64,000 bases of DNA from Herpetosiphonaceae bacterium (GTDB lineage: Bacteria > Chloroflexota > Chloroflexia > Chloroflexales > Herpetosiphonaceae): positions 186,001-250,000 of the forward strand of contig BPHZ01000004.1 in assembly GCA_026003835.1 (NCBI GenBank), given 5' to 3'. The notes below the pieces were generated by a model that was not told where the DNA came from, made no database searches, and saw only the letters and a program-made list of their open reading frames with translations. Made by a program: the position numbers and the translations under genes. Positions 20,315-28,777 of this stretch are shown piece after piece (position 1 is the first letter of the stretch; each line of letters begins with the position of its first letter).

Positions 20315-20686
20315 ATGAACGAAACTTTTTTCGGAATACCCTGGGTCATTTTGGGCGGCGGAGCACTCGTTGTAGCGCTAATATTCACGTTTGTCTGGCC
20401 AAGTAGGAAAGTAGGAGCTAAACCATCAGTGGTACGATGTGTTATCCTCCGCTGGTTCCACGCTATGGTTTGGGCTCTCCTGTCCATCGTATGTTTTGTT
20501 CGGGCGATGAATATCAGTCTACAGTCGCAGTTAACAAACGTTTTCTTACTTGCAGCCCTTGGGCTCTATCTGACATGTGTTGTTACTCTGGTTAGCAGTA
20601 ATCGCAAGCCGGAGCCAGAAGGCAGGCGACCAGAAGCGGGACGCCCTGCAGTTGGGCCAGCACTAGTTGGACTTCCTCGCGAGTGA
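20315..20686 (+). CDS. Small two-helix membrane protein, unknown function
   Basis: A 123-residue protein with a good ribosome site (GAGGAGA, 5 bases before ATG). Two or three hydrophobic helices are visible: residues ~8-29 ([18 protein letters not shown]), ~45-62 ([15 protein letters not shown]) and ~75-95 ([19 protein letters not shown]). The last ~30 residues ([20 protein letters not shown]) are of odd composition because they are read antisense through the dead recombinase at 20605-21022. The original C-terminus was therefore probably replaced when the recombinase was truncated. No function can be assigned. Confidence 0.6.
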   Translation: MNETFFGIPWVILGGGALVVALIFTFVWPSRKVGAKPSVVRCVILRWFHAMVWALLSIVCFVRAMNISLQSQLTNVFLLAALGLYLTCVVTLVSSNRKPEPEGRRPEAGRPAVGPALVGLPRE

Positions 20687-21022
20687 GAACGGCAGGTAAG
20701 CGGGCAGGCCGCCGGGCATAGCTGATACCATCGATATCGGGCAGCGCGATGTGCAAGACCTCACGGTAGAGGAAAAGCAGAGCGCTAAGGGCGATATTCT
20801 ACGTTGAAGCTGCGGCATCATACTGAGTAGCCAAAGTAGAAAGGAAAGCCTGAATATCAGCAATGCCGAGGGAAGTGGGATGCTGTTTATGGTGAAAGAG
20901 CATACAGCACCTGATATAATAGCGGTAGGACTCTTTCGTCCTGCGACTGAAATGCTTCGAGCGGCAAACAGCCCGAACCTGATCTCACAGGGTCGATCGA
21001 GCCACAGAGGAACTCCTTTCAC
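20605..21022 (-). pseudogene. Integron-integrase-like tyrosine recombinase, N-terminal remnant
   Basis: Reading leftward in one frame gives a clear N-terminal core-binding domain of the IntI/XerD type: DQVRAVCRSKHFSRRTKESY, then FHHKQHPTSLGIADIQAFLS, then [20 protein letters not shown] and [20 protein letters not shown]. Two nonsense codons interrupt it: TGA at 20985-20987, where the family has leucine in LLDQVR, and TAG at 20799-20801, where the family has glutamine in ASTQN. The catalytic C-terminal half with the R-H-R-Y residues is missing, and the frame runs out in the neighbouring membrane-protein gene. It faces away from the acetyltransferase and attC-like elements to its right, as an integron integrase faces away from its cassettes. 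Confidence 0.82.
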
Positions 21023-21207
21023 AGCCCATACCGGATCATGGCGAAACGACAGGATGACGAAGCTCTGCTCTGTTAGCTACAAACGGAGCCAAATGTGGTG
21101 GGGTGGAGTTCAGTCGCACTGCGCGGCCAAGCTCCTCCAAGACGACACCTGCCGTTGAATTAAGAGTTGGGCAGCAACAACCACGGTTATACAGGAGACA
21201 TTCGCGA

Positions 21208-21717
21208 ATGATTGCATTACGGCCCTTTGAGGTGGGTGACTTTGATCTGCTCCTCGATCTCGCCAACCAAGCGGTCCCTTTCGCTCCCCGTGAGAATGCT
21301 GATTGGTTCGCAGCGAGGAAGGCTTTTGACGAGTCACGCGCGATCCGCCAGCATTACATTGCCTACGATGTGAACGATCATCGGGCTGTGGGATATGGAT
21401 GCCTCGAACAACAAGGAGAAACGGTCCAATCCTTACGGATCTACGTGGTATGCAGTCCAGAGCATCTGGCAGGAACGGTCGGGGAGCTCTTATTCACCCA
21501 ACTTCTCGGCGATGCAGCGATGATTGGTGCGAGTCATCTATGGGCACGGGAACTGATGGACGACGAACCAATCCGCCAGTTCTTCTTGCGCCACGAATTT
21601 AGAGAAACCCGTCATATTGAAATTCCAGATCATCCACGGATGGTCCTATTTGAACGACAATTGGCGGAGTCATCCACGGCGTCATTCGAGCAAGATGGTT
21701 CGCAATCAACACAATGA
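21208..21717 (+). CDS. GNAT-family N-acetyltransferase
   Basis: Starts at the ATG preceded by ACAGGAGA rather than at the longer upstream frame. The 169 residues follow the GNAT pattern: MIALRPFEVGDFDLLLDLAN (beta1/alpha1), IAYDVNDHRAVGYGCLEQQG (beta2-3), LRIYVVCSPEHLAGTVGELLFTQLL (beta4 and the acetyl-CoA region, with a weakened Q/RxxGxG/A motif) and FFLRHEFRETRHIEI (beta6-7). It would transfer an acetyl group from acetyl-CoA, target unknown. It is the first gene after the dead integrase and is followed at 71 bases by an attC-like element in the same orientation, so it looks like the first cassette of an integron. Confidence 0.78.
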   Translation: MIALRPFEVGDFDLLLDLANQAVPFAPRENADWFAARKAFDESRAIRQHYIAYDVNDHRAVGYGCLEQQGETVQSLRIYVVCSPEHLAGTVGELLFTQLLGDAAMIGASHLWARELMDDEPIRQFFLRHEFRETRHIEIPDHPRMVLFERQLAESSTASFEQDGSQSTQ

Positions 21718-21787
21718 GTGGAAGATTCAATCAGAACCAACGCGACAAGATATCTACCCAAATAGAGAGCAAGTGGAGAGAAGTTGC

Positions 21788-21957
21788 CGCCCAACCCGCG
21801 CTTGCAGCCGATCGGGTACCTGCGACCCACTGCGCGGGTACCCCCGGGTGGCGCTGCTCGATTTTGCGGCTTCTGGAGCAACGGTTGGCCTGCTCAGGCC
21901 GGTTATACTGGCATAATGGGGCGCGGCGGGCGCCCTCTGGGCGGCGCCCCATTGGGA
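21788..21957 (+). repeat. attC-like element, copy A (full length)
   Basis: A 170-bp element that opens with GCCCAAC (fits the attC R'' box RYYYAAC) and continues CGCGCTTGCAGCCGA. It contains two hairpins: GGGTACCTGCG/CGCGGGTACCC and GGGCGCC/GGCGCCC. It ends at ATTGGGA, a degenerate R' box. The same element occurs at 48409-48577 and, truncated, at 22257, 23165 and 45842. Confidence 0.75.
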
Positions 21958-22011
21958 TGCAGCATCCATCCTAAACGGCAACGGCTGTCTCTCCATTTTT
22001 GCGAGGAAGAT

Positions 22012-22298
22012 ATGACGGATATTACCTTCGACCTGTGGCTCGAGTTTGAACATTGGGCGCCACATCGGGAGGACGACCCAACCGACAGTTTCTTCAATAT
22101 GGCGATCACACTCAGTACCGGGCAGACGAGGAATCATTAGAGAAATCATTTGAAGCGTTCATCCGGCGTGCGAAACAAGAAGGGAGCATTCTTGAGTTTG
22201 CTGAAGGTGAGGAGGGGTCTCAAGATAATCGCTTGAATGAACAGGATCGAAATGACAGAGGGCGCCCGCCGCGCCCCACCGAGCCAAGACAACCGTGA
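22012..22298 (+). pseudogene. Small acidic protein, probably frameshifted
   Basis: A good ribosome site (GCGAGGAAGAT) precedes the ATG at 22012. The first frame gives MTDITFDLWLEFEHWAPHRE and stops at 22140 after 42 residues. A second frame carries a convincing continuation, QYRADEESLEKSFEAFIRRA, to 22298. A single shift between about 22095 and 22125 would join them into one acidic ~90-residue protein. The last residues (RGRPPRPTEP) come from the attC-like copy that follows. I do not recognise the family. It lies right after copy A, as a second cassette would. Confidence 0.45.
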
Positions 22299-22389
22299 TA
22301 GACAGCACCACCGACGAACCAGCACCTGCAGGATCGGCCCGCCGCACTCGCTACGCAGGTACCCGGTCGGCTGCAAGCGCAGGTTTGGG
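22257..22389 (-). repeat. attC-like element, copy B (truncated)
   Basis: Leftward copy beginning CCCCAAACCTGCGCTTGCAGCC just after the vapC stop codon. It keeps the first hairpin region and the start of the terminal GGGCGCCC hairpin, but lacks the R' end. Confidence 0.65.
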
Positions 22390-22402
22390 GGCAGCTCTCT
22401 TT

Positions 22403-22828
22403 TTACGCTTCTTTCCAGGGGTTAATAATCGGGATGCCAGCATACTGGAAGTCGTCCTCATTCCGGGTGGCTAACTGTAGTTTATGATAGCGCGCGCTCG
22501 CTGCAATGAGCGAGTCCATTGCTGCCATTTTTCTTCCCGTTTGCTCAAGTGCTCCCCTCAAGTTGCCCCACTCGAGCAGGACAGGTAGATCAAGGGGAAT
22601 AATCCGTCCGGTAAACCGAATCAGGAGTTCATCGTGGAGCCACTCCTCGATGCGGGATCTCCGCACAGAATCGGACAGTTTCGCGATCCCTTTTTGAATT
22701 TCCCCGATCGTAATCACGCTCAGATAGGCTGTATCAGGATCAATACTATCGATCCACGTAACAACCTTCTGGTTGGGCTTTTTCGTGATTAACTCTGAGA
22801 TGATGCAGGTATCAAGTAAATATCTCAT
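22403..22828 (-). CDS. VapC/FitB-type PIN-domain toxin
   Basis: A 141-residue PIN-domain ribonuclease, the toxin of a type II pair. Acidic residues for the metal site are visible: Asp6 in YLLDTCIISE, the glutamate of ITIGEIQKGI, Asp in AAMDSLIAASA and NEDDF near the end. Such toxins cut tRNA or other structured RNA to halt translation when free of antitoxin. The start codon overlaps the antitoxin stop (ATGA, 22825-22828), giving coupled translation. An attC-like element begins 14 bases after the stop. This is the layout typical of a toxin-antitoxin gene cassette. Confidence 0.9.
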   Translation of the reverse strand: MRYLLDTCIISELITKKPNQKVVTWIDSIDPDTAYLSVITIGEIQKGIAKLSDSVRRSRIEEWLHDELLIRFTGRIIPLDLPVLLEWGNLRGALEQTGRKMAAMDSLIAASARYHKLQLATRNEDDFQYAGIPIINPWKEA

Positions 22829-23079
22829 AGATCAATATCCGGACGCGGATCGCTCCGATCACGGTTTAAATCGAGCTCAATCCCAACGAGCGGGGACTCG
22901 CGGAACAGGGCCGAAAGCTTTTTCTGTCCAGCGAGGAGACGGCGGTACTCCGCATACGAGAGCACGATAACCACCTCAACCCCCCGCTTGGTGATAACCT
23001 GTGGGCCGTGTTCGATGGCCTCGTCGACGACTTCGCTAAATTTATTTTTTGCTTCTTGTAGTTGCCAAACTCGTCTCAT
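22825..23079 (-). CDS. Phd/YefM-family antitoxin
   Basis: An 84-residue antitoxin partner of the PIN toxin. The ATG at 23079 is fixed by a near-perfect AGGAGGT five bases upstream; an earlier in-frame start is less likely. The N-terminal part (MRRVWQLQEAKNKFSEVVDE, then GPQVITKRGVEVVIVLSYAEYRRL) is the DNA-binding and dimerisation domain of the Phd/YefM fold. The C-terminal tail (LVGIELDLNRDRSDPRPDIDL) is the flexible segment that would wrap the toxin. It probably represses its own promoter. Confidence 0.9.
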   Translation of the reverse strand: MRRVWQLQEAKNKFSEVVDEAIEHGPQVITKRGVEVVIVLSYAEYRRLLAGQKKLSALFRESPLVGIELDLNRDRSDPRPDIDL

Positions 23080-23088
23080 GGTTGACCT

Positions 23089-23134
23089 CCTGTCTAGCCT
23101 GTCTAGATTATATCTATGCAAACATGAGAGTCAA
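23089..23134 (-). promoter_or_regulatory. VapBC promoter and direct-repeat operator
   Basis: Leftward -35 TTGACT (23129-23134) and -10 TATAAT (23107-23112), 16 bases apart. Between the -10 and the ribosome site lie two tandem copies of CCTGTCTAG (23089-23097, 23098-23106), a likely antitoxin binding site. Confidence 0.8.
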
Positions 23135-23164
23135 CCGTATGGGGAGAGTACGTGCAGAGATGCC

Positions 23165-23268
23165 GCCGAACAGGGCGCCGCCCTGAGGGAACCCGCCGCG
23201 CCCTATCATGCCAGAATGAGCGTCATAGGCAGACCACCGACGAGCCAGAAGCTGCACGATCGACCAGC
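23165..23268 (-). repeat. attC-like element, copy C (3' half)
   Basis: Leftward copy lacking the first hairpin but keeping the second part and a terminal GTTCGGC (complement at 23165-23171). This is the same R' variant as in the 68-bp attC at 47196. It supplies the last residues and the stop codon of the Suc/Fer gene. Confidence 0.65.
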
Positions 23269-24258
23269 TGAAGATTGCGCACCCGGTATTGATGCACCGA
23301 CTGTAGCCCGTGTCCGCTACAGCTAAGCGCCGTCAGCAGCCGACCGGCGCGCTCGATCGTCGCTTCATAACAGCCGCTTCGGCAGCCATCAGGCGCGCAG
23401 AAGCGGATACGCACCCGAGCCTCGTTCTCAGCGTCCTCGTCATAGATCGGATATCCGTCGGATCTGCCTTGCAATACGATACCGCCCCGTGAGTAGTCGA
23501 GCCACTTCCATCCCTCGTGGAGGAGTATGGCACGTTCGGCAAGCTGTAGGTAGTAGCTGTTCAGGCCACCGCAGCCGCGATAGTGCGGCATTGCCTCATA
23601 GACGGGGGCCATGTCGTCGCACCACTCTATCCAGCGTCCGTGGCTCAAGATAGGCCCAGCCGAGACCTGAGGGGAATTCCAGCATCGTCGGGGCGAAGCG
23701 GTGGCCGCCAAAGTGGCTGATGCGCCAGACGCGCAGATCGCTGTCGGCGTACTGCTCGCGGAGCAGTTGATAGAGCGGGTAGCCCAGCTGTCCACAACAG
23801 GCATCAAGGCTGCCATGGGTACACACCAGCAGCTCGCGCGTGGCGCCAGGAGGAATGCTGAAACGCTCGTAGGTCGCAGGTTGCGCCCCATGCTCAGCCA
23901 GGGCTGAAAGCAGCCCTGGTACCGAAGCCGCCGGTACCAGGTATTCCGCCGGCTCAAAGCGGACGAAGAGTCCTGCTGGTCGGGAGAAGAGTAGGACACG
24001 GGCCATGCCTGGCAGGGAGTACTCGGCATCAGGAGCAATGGCGTAGCAGCGTGCTCCGGCACCCTCCAGTTGATCGATCGCCTCTCGTAGCAGTGGGGAG
24101 ACCTGTGGCGAGCGCCAGACCTGCTCAGACCATGGCAGCGGCAGCTCGATCAGTACCACACAGTTGGGTAAAAAGACCGAGCCAATTGGATCCTCACAGC
24201 ATTGCCGGGCGACATGCGCACAGTGCAGGCGTCCAGCGCTGTTCCTAGCGGCCGGCAT
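23223..24258 (-). CDS. Sucrase/ferredoxin-like (Suc/Fer) protein of the siderophore operon, frameshifted
   Basis: A thioredoxin-fold [2Fe-2S] protein often found with iron-siderophore genes, where it may help release or reduce iron. The N-terminal part (24258 to ~23608) has [35 protein letters not shown] with the cysteines of the cluster or redox site, and [21 protein letters not shown]. The C-terminal part continues in another frame ([20 protein letters not shown], then [15 protein letters not shown], cysteine-rich). One extra base in the G5 run at 23604-23608 explains the break. It starts inside the end of the ATPase gene (14-base overlap). The last ~14 residues come from an attC-like element, so the native end has been lost. 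Confidence 0.75.
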
Positions 24259-25081
24259 AGACTACCTGCTCAAGCGCCGACTCCTGGCTGAGCGCGGCGC
24301 CTACCAGCCCGTGTGGGATGCAGATCGGGGCACCGTTGACCGGATCCTTCACGATTGCGGCCTCAACTCCAAAGACCTGGCGCAGCATCTCCGGCGTCAT
24401 CACACTCCACGGCTTGCCAGCTGCGACGACCTTTCCGGCGCAGAGCGCCACTATCGTATCGGCGTAGCGCGCCGCGAGATTAAGATCGTGCAGCACCATC
24501 ACAATCGTTCGCCCTTCTTGCTTATTCAGCCGCTGCAGCAACTGCAGCACCTCCAGCTGATGTGCAAGATCCAGGTAGGTCGTCGGCTCGTCCAGCAACA
24601 GAATGTCAGTATTTTGCGCCAGGGCCATGGCGATCCAGGCCCGCTGCCGCTGGCCACCCGAGAGCGTGTCCAGCTGACGTCCCGCAAGGTCGGTCAGGTC
24701 CGTCATCTCAAGGACCTGCGTCGTGATGCGCTCGTCCTCCACGGTCCACTGTTGAAACCAACGCTGATGCGGGAAGCGCCCCTGGGCTATCAGATCCCGC
24801 ACGGTCATGCCCTCAGGCGCAAGCGGCGACTGCGGCAGGAAGCCCAGGCGCAGCGCAACCTCCCGGGTCGGTAGCTTCTGGATTATTTTTCCATCGAGGT
24901 AGACCGCGCCGCTGCGGGGTTTGAGTATGCGCGCGAGACCCCGTAGCAAGGTTGACTTGCCGCAGCCGTTTGGACCGACAAGAACCGTCATACTTCCCGC
25001 TGTCACCACGAGATTGAGCTGATCGACGATCGCCGGGCCGTCATAGCCCAGGCTCAGCTGTTCCGCCTCGAGCATGCTCAT
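24245..25081 (-). CDS. Iron-siderophore ABC transporter ATPase
   Basis: A 278-residue ATPase of the FepC/FhuC type that powers import of ferric siderophores through the two permeases encoded just upstream. Seen directly: Walker [10 protein letters not shown], the Q-loop region ([13 protein letters not shown]), the signature [17 protein letters not shown], Walker [13 protein letters not shown] and the switch histidine in [14 protein letters not shown]. Its start overlaps the permease stop by four bases. It acts at the inner face of the cytoplasmic membrane. Confidence 0.95.
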   Translation of the reverse strand: MSMLEAEQLSLGYDGPAIVDQLNLVVTAGSMTVLVGPNGCGKSTLLRGLARILKPRSGAVYLDGKIIQKLPTREVALRLGFLPQSPLAPEGMTVRDLIAQGRFPHQRWFQQWTVEDERITTQVLEMTDLTDLAGRQLDTLSGGQRQRAWIAMALAQNTDILLLDEPTTYLDLAHQLEVLQLLQRLNKQEGRTIVMVLHDLNLAARYADTIVALCAGKVVAAGKPWSVMTPEMLRQVFGVEAAIVKDPVNGAPICIPHGLVGAALSQESALEQVVYAGR

Positions 25082-26142
25082 GTCTCACCTCCAGAGGCCC
25101 GCATTCGTGTTCGAGCAAGCAGATAGAGAAAGTAGGGCGCGCCGATAATAGCGGTAACCACGCCACAGGGGACCTCGATCGGCGCAAACAGCGAGCGGCC
25201 CACCAGGTCGGCCGATGCGACCAGCAGCGCGCCGATGGCCGCCGCAACCGGTAGCAGCCCCTCGTGAGCCGGGCCGACGAGCCGGCGTGCCAGATGTGGA
25301 GCCATCAGACCCACAAAGCCGATTGGCCCGGCGCTGGCAACCGCAGCCGCGGCAAGCCCAACACCGACCAGCAGCACCAAGAGTCGTGGCGCTGTGACAC
25401 GGCTGCCGAGGCCACGGGCGATCTCGTCGCCCAGGCTGAGGACGTTCAGCTGTGGCGCGAGCAGCAGCGCTGCCGGTAGCAGCAGCGCCAGCCAGAGTGT
25501 AAGTGCCCGGACGTGCTCCCAACTCCGTCCATAGACACTGCCTGTCAGCCAGAGCAAGGCCTGCCCGGCACGATAAAAGTCGGCGAAGGTCACCACCAGC
25601 GTGGTCAGCGCACTGGTAACCGAGGCCAGCCCAATGCCGATCAAAATCAGGCGTAGGGGAGAGTCGCCACCACGCCAGGCCAGACCATAGATCAACGCAA
25701 AAGCTAAGGTCGCGCCGACCAGTGCCGCCGGCGGCACCAGCATGACCGAGCTGCCCGGCACCAGGACGATCAGGCTAACCGCTGCCAGCCCGGCACCGGA
25801 ACTAACGCCGATAATCTCCGGCGCCGCCAGCGGATTGCGGGTCACCCCCTGCACGATCGTACCGGCGACCGCCAGGGCGGCGCCGACCATCAAGGCCAGC
25901 AGAACCCGAGGCAGGCGAAACTCAAAGATGACCAGCCGATAGTCGTCGTTGCCGCTCCCCAACCCCAGGAACGTGCTGACGACATCAACGGCGGAAATGG
26001 GATATTCTCCGTGGCCGATGCTGACGATGAAGACCAGCAGTGACAGTGCCAGCAGAGTCACGATCGTCAGCGGTGCGCGCCGATCAAGGCGTAGAGACAG
26101 CGGTAACCGCTGTGAGCGAAGTATCAGCCATCCGTCTCTCAT
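25078..26142 (-). CDS. FecCD-family siderophore permease (second subunit)
   Basis: A 354-residue polytopic membrane protein with about ten hydrophobic helices. Family signatures are [45 protein letters not shown] near the N-terminus and GDEIARGLG followed by [19 protein letters not shown] in the C-terminal half, which contacts the ATPase. It forms a heterodimer channel with the neighbouring permease. Both ends overlap neighbours by four bases, so the operon is tightly coupled. Confidence 0.95.
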   Translation of the reverse strand: MRDGWLILRSQRLPLSLRLDRRAPLTIVTLLALSLLVFIVSIGHGEYPISAVDVVSTFLGLGSGNDDYRLVIFEFRLPRVLLALMVGAALAVAGTIVQGVTRNPLAAPEIIGVSSGAGLAAVSLIVLVPGSSVMLVPPAALVGATLAFALIYGLAWRGGDSPLRLILIGIGLASVTSALTTLVVTFADFYRAGQALLWLTGSVYGRSWEHVRALTLWLALLLPAALLLAPQLNVLSLGDEIARGLGSRVTAPRLLVLLVGVGLAAAAVASAGPIGFVGLMAPHLARRLVGPAHEGLLPVAAAIGALLVASADLVGRSLFAPIEVPCGVVTAIIGAPYFLYLLARTRMRASGGET

Positions 26143-27210
26143 CGTCGCACCTTTCGCCGGACCAGCGCGATAAAGAACGGTCCGCCGACGACCGCCGTGA
26201 CGACGCCAACTGGAACTTCCTGGGGGCTGATGAGCACGCGCGCAAGGATATCTGCAAGCAGCAGGAAGATCGCGCCAACTACGGCGCAGTAGGGAATGAC
26301 CCAGCGATAATCGCCACCGACAAGTAACCTCACCACGTGTGGAATGACGAGTCCGATAAAGCCAATCGGTCCAGTGGCTGCTACTGCACCGCCGGCCAGC
26401 AGCACCACTGCCGTGGCAGCAGCCAGCTTAATCCATCCAGTACGCTGGCCGAGACCCCGCGCCACCTCATCACCGAGCGATAGCGTGGTGATTTGACGCG
26501 ATAGCAGTAGTGCCAGGATGAGTCCTGACGCAAGATACGGCAGCGCCTGGAAAAAGAGATGCATCTCGCGGCCGGCGACCGATCCGGCCAGCCAGAAGCG
26601 CACCTCGTCAAAGGTGCGCTCATTGAGGATCAGGATACCCGTCAATAGCGACGAGCAGAAGGAGGTGACGGCGGCGCCGGCCAACGCCAGCGCCAGGGGT
26701 GTTGATCCGCCAGGACCGAGTGAGCTTAGCAGGTAGACGACCGCTGCGGCGATAACCGCGCCGGCAAAGGCAAACCAGGCATACAGCGTTAGCGAGCCGA
26801 CCTTGAGCAGAAAAAACGCCGGCCACCACGGCCAGGGCAGCGCCGGCATTGATACCCAGAATACCGGGAGAAGCGAGTGGATTACGGGTCAGCGCCTGCA
26901 TAAGCGCGCCGGCGACGGCCAGGGCAGCGCCAACTAGCGTCGCGATCAACGCGCGGGGCACACGCAACGTGTGAATGATGGTGTGCTCCGGCGAGCCGTC
27001 GAAGGCGATGAGGGAGCGGTAGACCGTTGCAATGTTGATGTCGGCGGCGCCGAAGGCGATACTGACCATGCCACTGAGTAACAGTAGCAGGAGCAGCATC
27101 GCAAGCACGATGCCTTTTATGAGGGAGGAGTGGGCGCCGGCTTGGCGGCGCCCTGCTCCTTCAGCCTCTGACGTCGTGTGGAGACTACTTGCGAAAATCC
27201 GGCGCTGCAT
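26139..27210 (-). CDS. FecCD-family siderophore permease (first subunit), frameshifted
   Basis: Partner of the downstream permease. The first frame (27210 to ~26816) holds the N-terminal helices with [20 protein letters not shown] and [20 protein letters not shown]. The second frame (~26811 to 26139) holds the remainder, with [13 protein letters not shown] and [20 protein letters not shown]. One extra A in the A6 run at 26811-26816 accounts for the switch. The ATG at 27210 is preceded by GTGAGGAG at good spacing; a GTG 12 bases earlier is less likely. If the frameshift is genuine, the importer lacks one subunit. Sequencing error is equally plausible. Confidence 0.85.
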
Positions 27211-27227
27211 CGATCTCCTCACACGGT

Positions 27228-28214
27228 TCAGGCTCCTGACTCCTGACCCAGGAAGATCTTAAAGAGATCATCCTGCACCTTCTGCGCCGCCTGAATACCA
27301 ATGCCCAGCATCCAGTAGCTATCGTCAACCTCGTAGACCTTGCCGTTCCGCACCACGCTGAGTTGCGACCAGAGTGGATCATTCTTGTAGGCAGCGAGAT
27401 CGGTCTTCTCGGCCGGACCGTAGGTGGTCACGAACATGACATCAGCGTCAAAGTCCGGGATACGCTCCTTGGTGCCCTCTTCCATAAACACATCTTTGTT
27501 CTGTACGGCAGGACGAGGTAGGCCAGCGTCCTTGATCACTGTGCCGATGAAGGAGGCATTCATGTAGATGCGCACCTGGCCGGGGAGGAAGCGTACGACT
27601 GAGACCTCGGTCTCCGCCAATTGATCGCCCATCTTCTGGCGAAACTCGGCCATGCGATCGTTGTACTGCTGCATCAGCCGCTCGTACTCGGCGGTCTTGC
27701 CTAGCGCCTCGGCATGCAGCTTGAAGTTTTCCTTCCAAGTCACACCGACCGACTCGGTAAAAACCGTCGGCGCAATCTTGGAGAGCTGCTCGTAGATCGC
27801 CTCATGGCGCAGTTTGCTGCTCAGGATCAGATCGGGCTTGAGCGCCAGGATTGCCTCCAGGTTCGGCTCCTGGATCGTACCGACATTCTTGATGCCCTCG
27901 GTCTGGTCGCGGAGGTAGGCCGGGAACTCGCCATCGGCAAAGGCACTGACTGCGCCGACTGGCTTCACACCCAGCGCCAGTGCGCTGTCAAGCTCGCCGG
28001 TGTCGAGCACAACGACCCGCTGCGGCTGCGCGGGAACCTTCGTCTCGCCCATAGCGTGCTGAATGATGCGCTCGGCCTGGGATTGGTCGGCCTGCGCTGC
28101 GCTCGACTGCGGATCGGAAGCCGCCGGCGAGTCAGCAGCACCACAGCCGCTCAACACGAGGCCGGCGAGGAGCACAATGCCAAGTAGATAGGTTAGTCGT
28201 CGTTGCTGAGTCAT
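27228..28214 (-). CDS. Iron-siderophore ABC transporter substrate-binding lipoprotein
   Basis: First gene of the uptake operon. A 328-residue precursor with a lipoprotein signal ([16 protein letters not shown], cysteine at the lipobox), then a low-complexity Ser/Ala/Gln linker. The binding fold of the FecB/FhuD class follows: [27 protein letters not shown], then [16 protein letters not shown] and [12 protein letters not shown]. The long alpha helix between the lobes is typical of periplasmic-binding-protein class III. It captures the ferric siderophore outside the membrane. I start it at the ATG of MTQQRRLTY, since the longer frame has no ribosome site. Confidence 0.93.
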   Translation of the reverse strand: MTQQRRLTYLLGIVLLAGLVLSGCGAADSPAASDPQSSAAQADQSQAERIIQHAMGETKVPAQPQRVVVLDTGELDSALALGVKPVGAVSAFADGEFPAYLRDQTEGIKNVGTIQEPNLEAILALKPDLILSSKLRHEAIYEQLSKIAPTVFTESVGVTWKENFKLHAEALGKTAEYERLMQQYNDRMAEFRQKMGDQLAETEVSVVRFLPGQVRIYMNASFIGTVIKDAGLPRPAVQNKDVFMEEGTKERIPDFDADVMFVTTYGPAEKTDLAAYKNDPLWSQLSVVRNGKVYEVDDSYWMLGIGIQAAQKVQDDLFKIFLGQESGA

Positions 28215-28349
28215 ACCCTCAGTCCTTTCAGCTAAAGCTCCGCCCATCACCATCGGGCAGAGTGGTTAGGAGATGTTGGATCTGGAGTGCCAGTGTCCAT
28301 GTGTTGGTTTTAACAGTTTCCAATGTAAAAACTGTTTTTATCCGGCGCA

Positions 28350-28394
28350 AGTATAGGCACGACTGCCCTGCTTGTCAAATAAGAATGATTCTAA
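28350..28394 (-). promoter_or_regulatory. Promoter and probable iron-box of the siderophore operon
   Basis: Leftward -35 TTGACA (28373-28378) and -10 TATACT (28350-28355), exactly 17 bases apart. Touching the -35 is the dyad AGAATGATTCT (28382-28392) in an A/T-rich setting. This is suitable for a Fur- or DtxR-type iron repressor, though it matches neither consensus fully. A second inverted repeat (AACAGTTT…AAACTGTT, ~28312-28336) lies in the leader. Confidence 0.72.
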
Positions 28395-28408
28395 GTGTAC
28401 CCAGCCCT

Positions 28409-28450
28409 GGTCAAGACATGGGTACCACATGTTTGAAGTTGACCGGCTCT
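28409..28450 (-). repeat. Left 42-bp inverted repeat of the 2.6-kb block
   Basis: Read leftward it matches 30989-31030 at 35 of 42 positions; the core GTGGTACCCATGT is identical. It bounds the block containing the monooxygenase and the amidase remnant. Confidence 0.75.
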
Positions 28451-28452
28451 TA

Positions 28453-28517
28453 CGCACTGTTGGTGAATTTGAGTGCCAGGGCTGTTAAGTGTTTCCTTTT
28501 GGTTCACCAACAGTGCG
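28453..28517. repeat. Perfect 15-bp inverted repeat with 35-base spacer
   Basis: CGCACTGTTGGTGAA (28453-28467) and its exact complement TTCACCAACAGTGCG (28503-28517). It adjoins the left boundary repeat. It could be the termini of a very short non-autonomous element or a large hairpin. The remaining stretch to 28777 holds no gene that I can support. Confidence 0.7.
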
Positions 28518-28777
28518 CATGAACCAACATAGTTGACATCTGTGGGGCGTTCGTCGTGGCAGAACTGTCGGTTGATACGAACAACGTGGGTAAACGCCGG
28601 TCAGGCTGCGGTTATCCGACGAACGGTACGATCACCAGGACGAAGCGGGCCGGCAGCGCGGCGACACGACCCATCCCTCTTGGCGGAGAGATGGACAGTC
28701 TACGAGCCGACCCGCTTCGTCACTTCAGGATCTCGGCACGCCCGCAAGGGCCAACGTCGAGCTTGGAAGCCGGTACG

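Noticed and set aside
20663-21022. 119-codon leftward frame
   Set aside because: It overlaps the recombinase remnant in a different frame. The recombinase similarity lies in the frame with two stops, not in this one.
24164-24874. 236-codon rightward frame
   Set aside because: Shadow of the ABC ATPase gene, which has all Walker and signature motifs on the other strand.
1-28214. NRPS and iron uptake operon as one siderophore cluster
   Set aside because: The predicted residues (Val, Asn, Leu, Asn) do not chelate iron, no hydroxamate or catechol genes are present, and ~9 kb of unrelated genes lie between.
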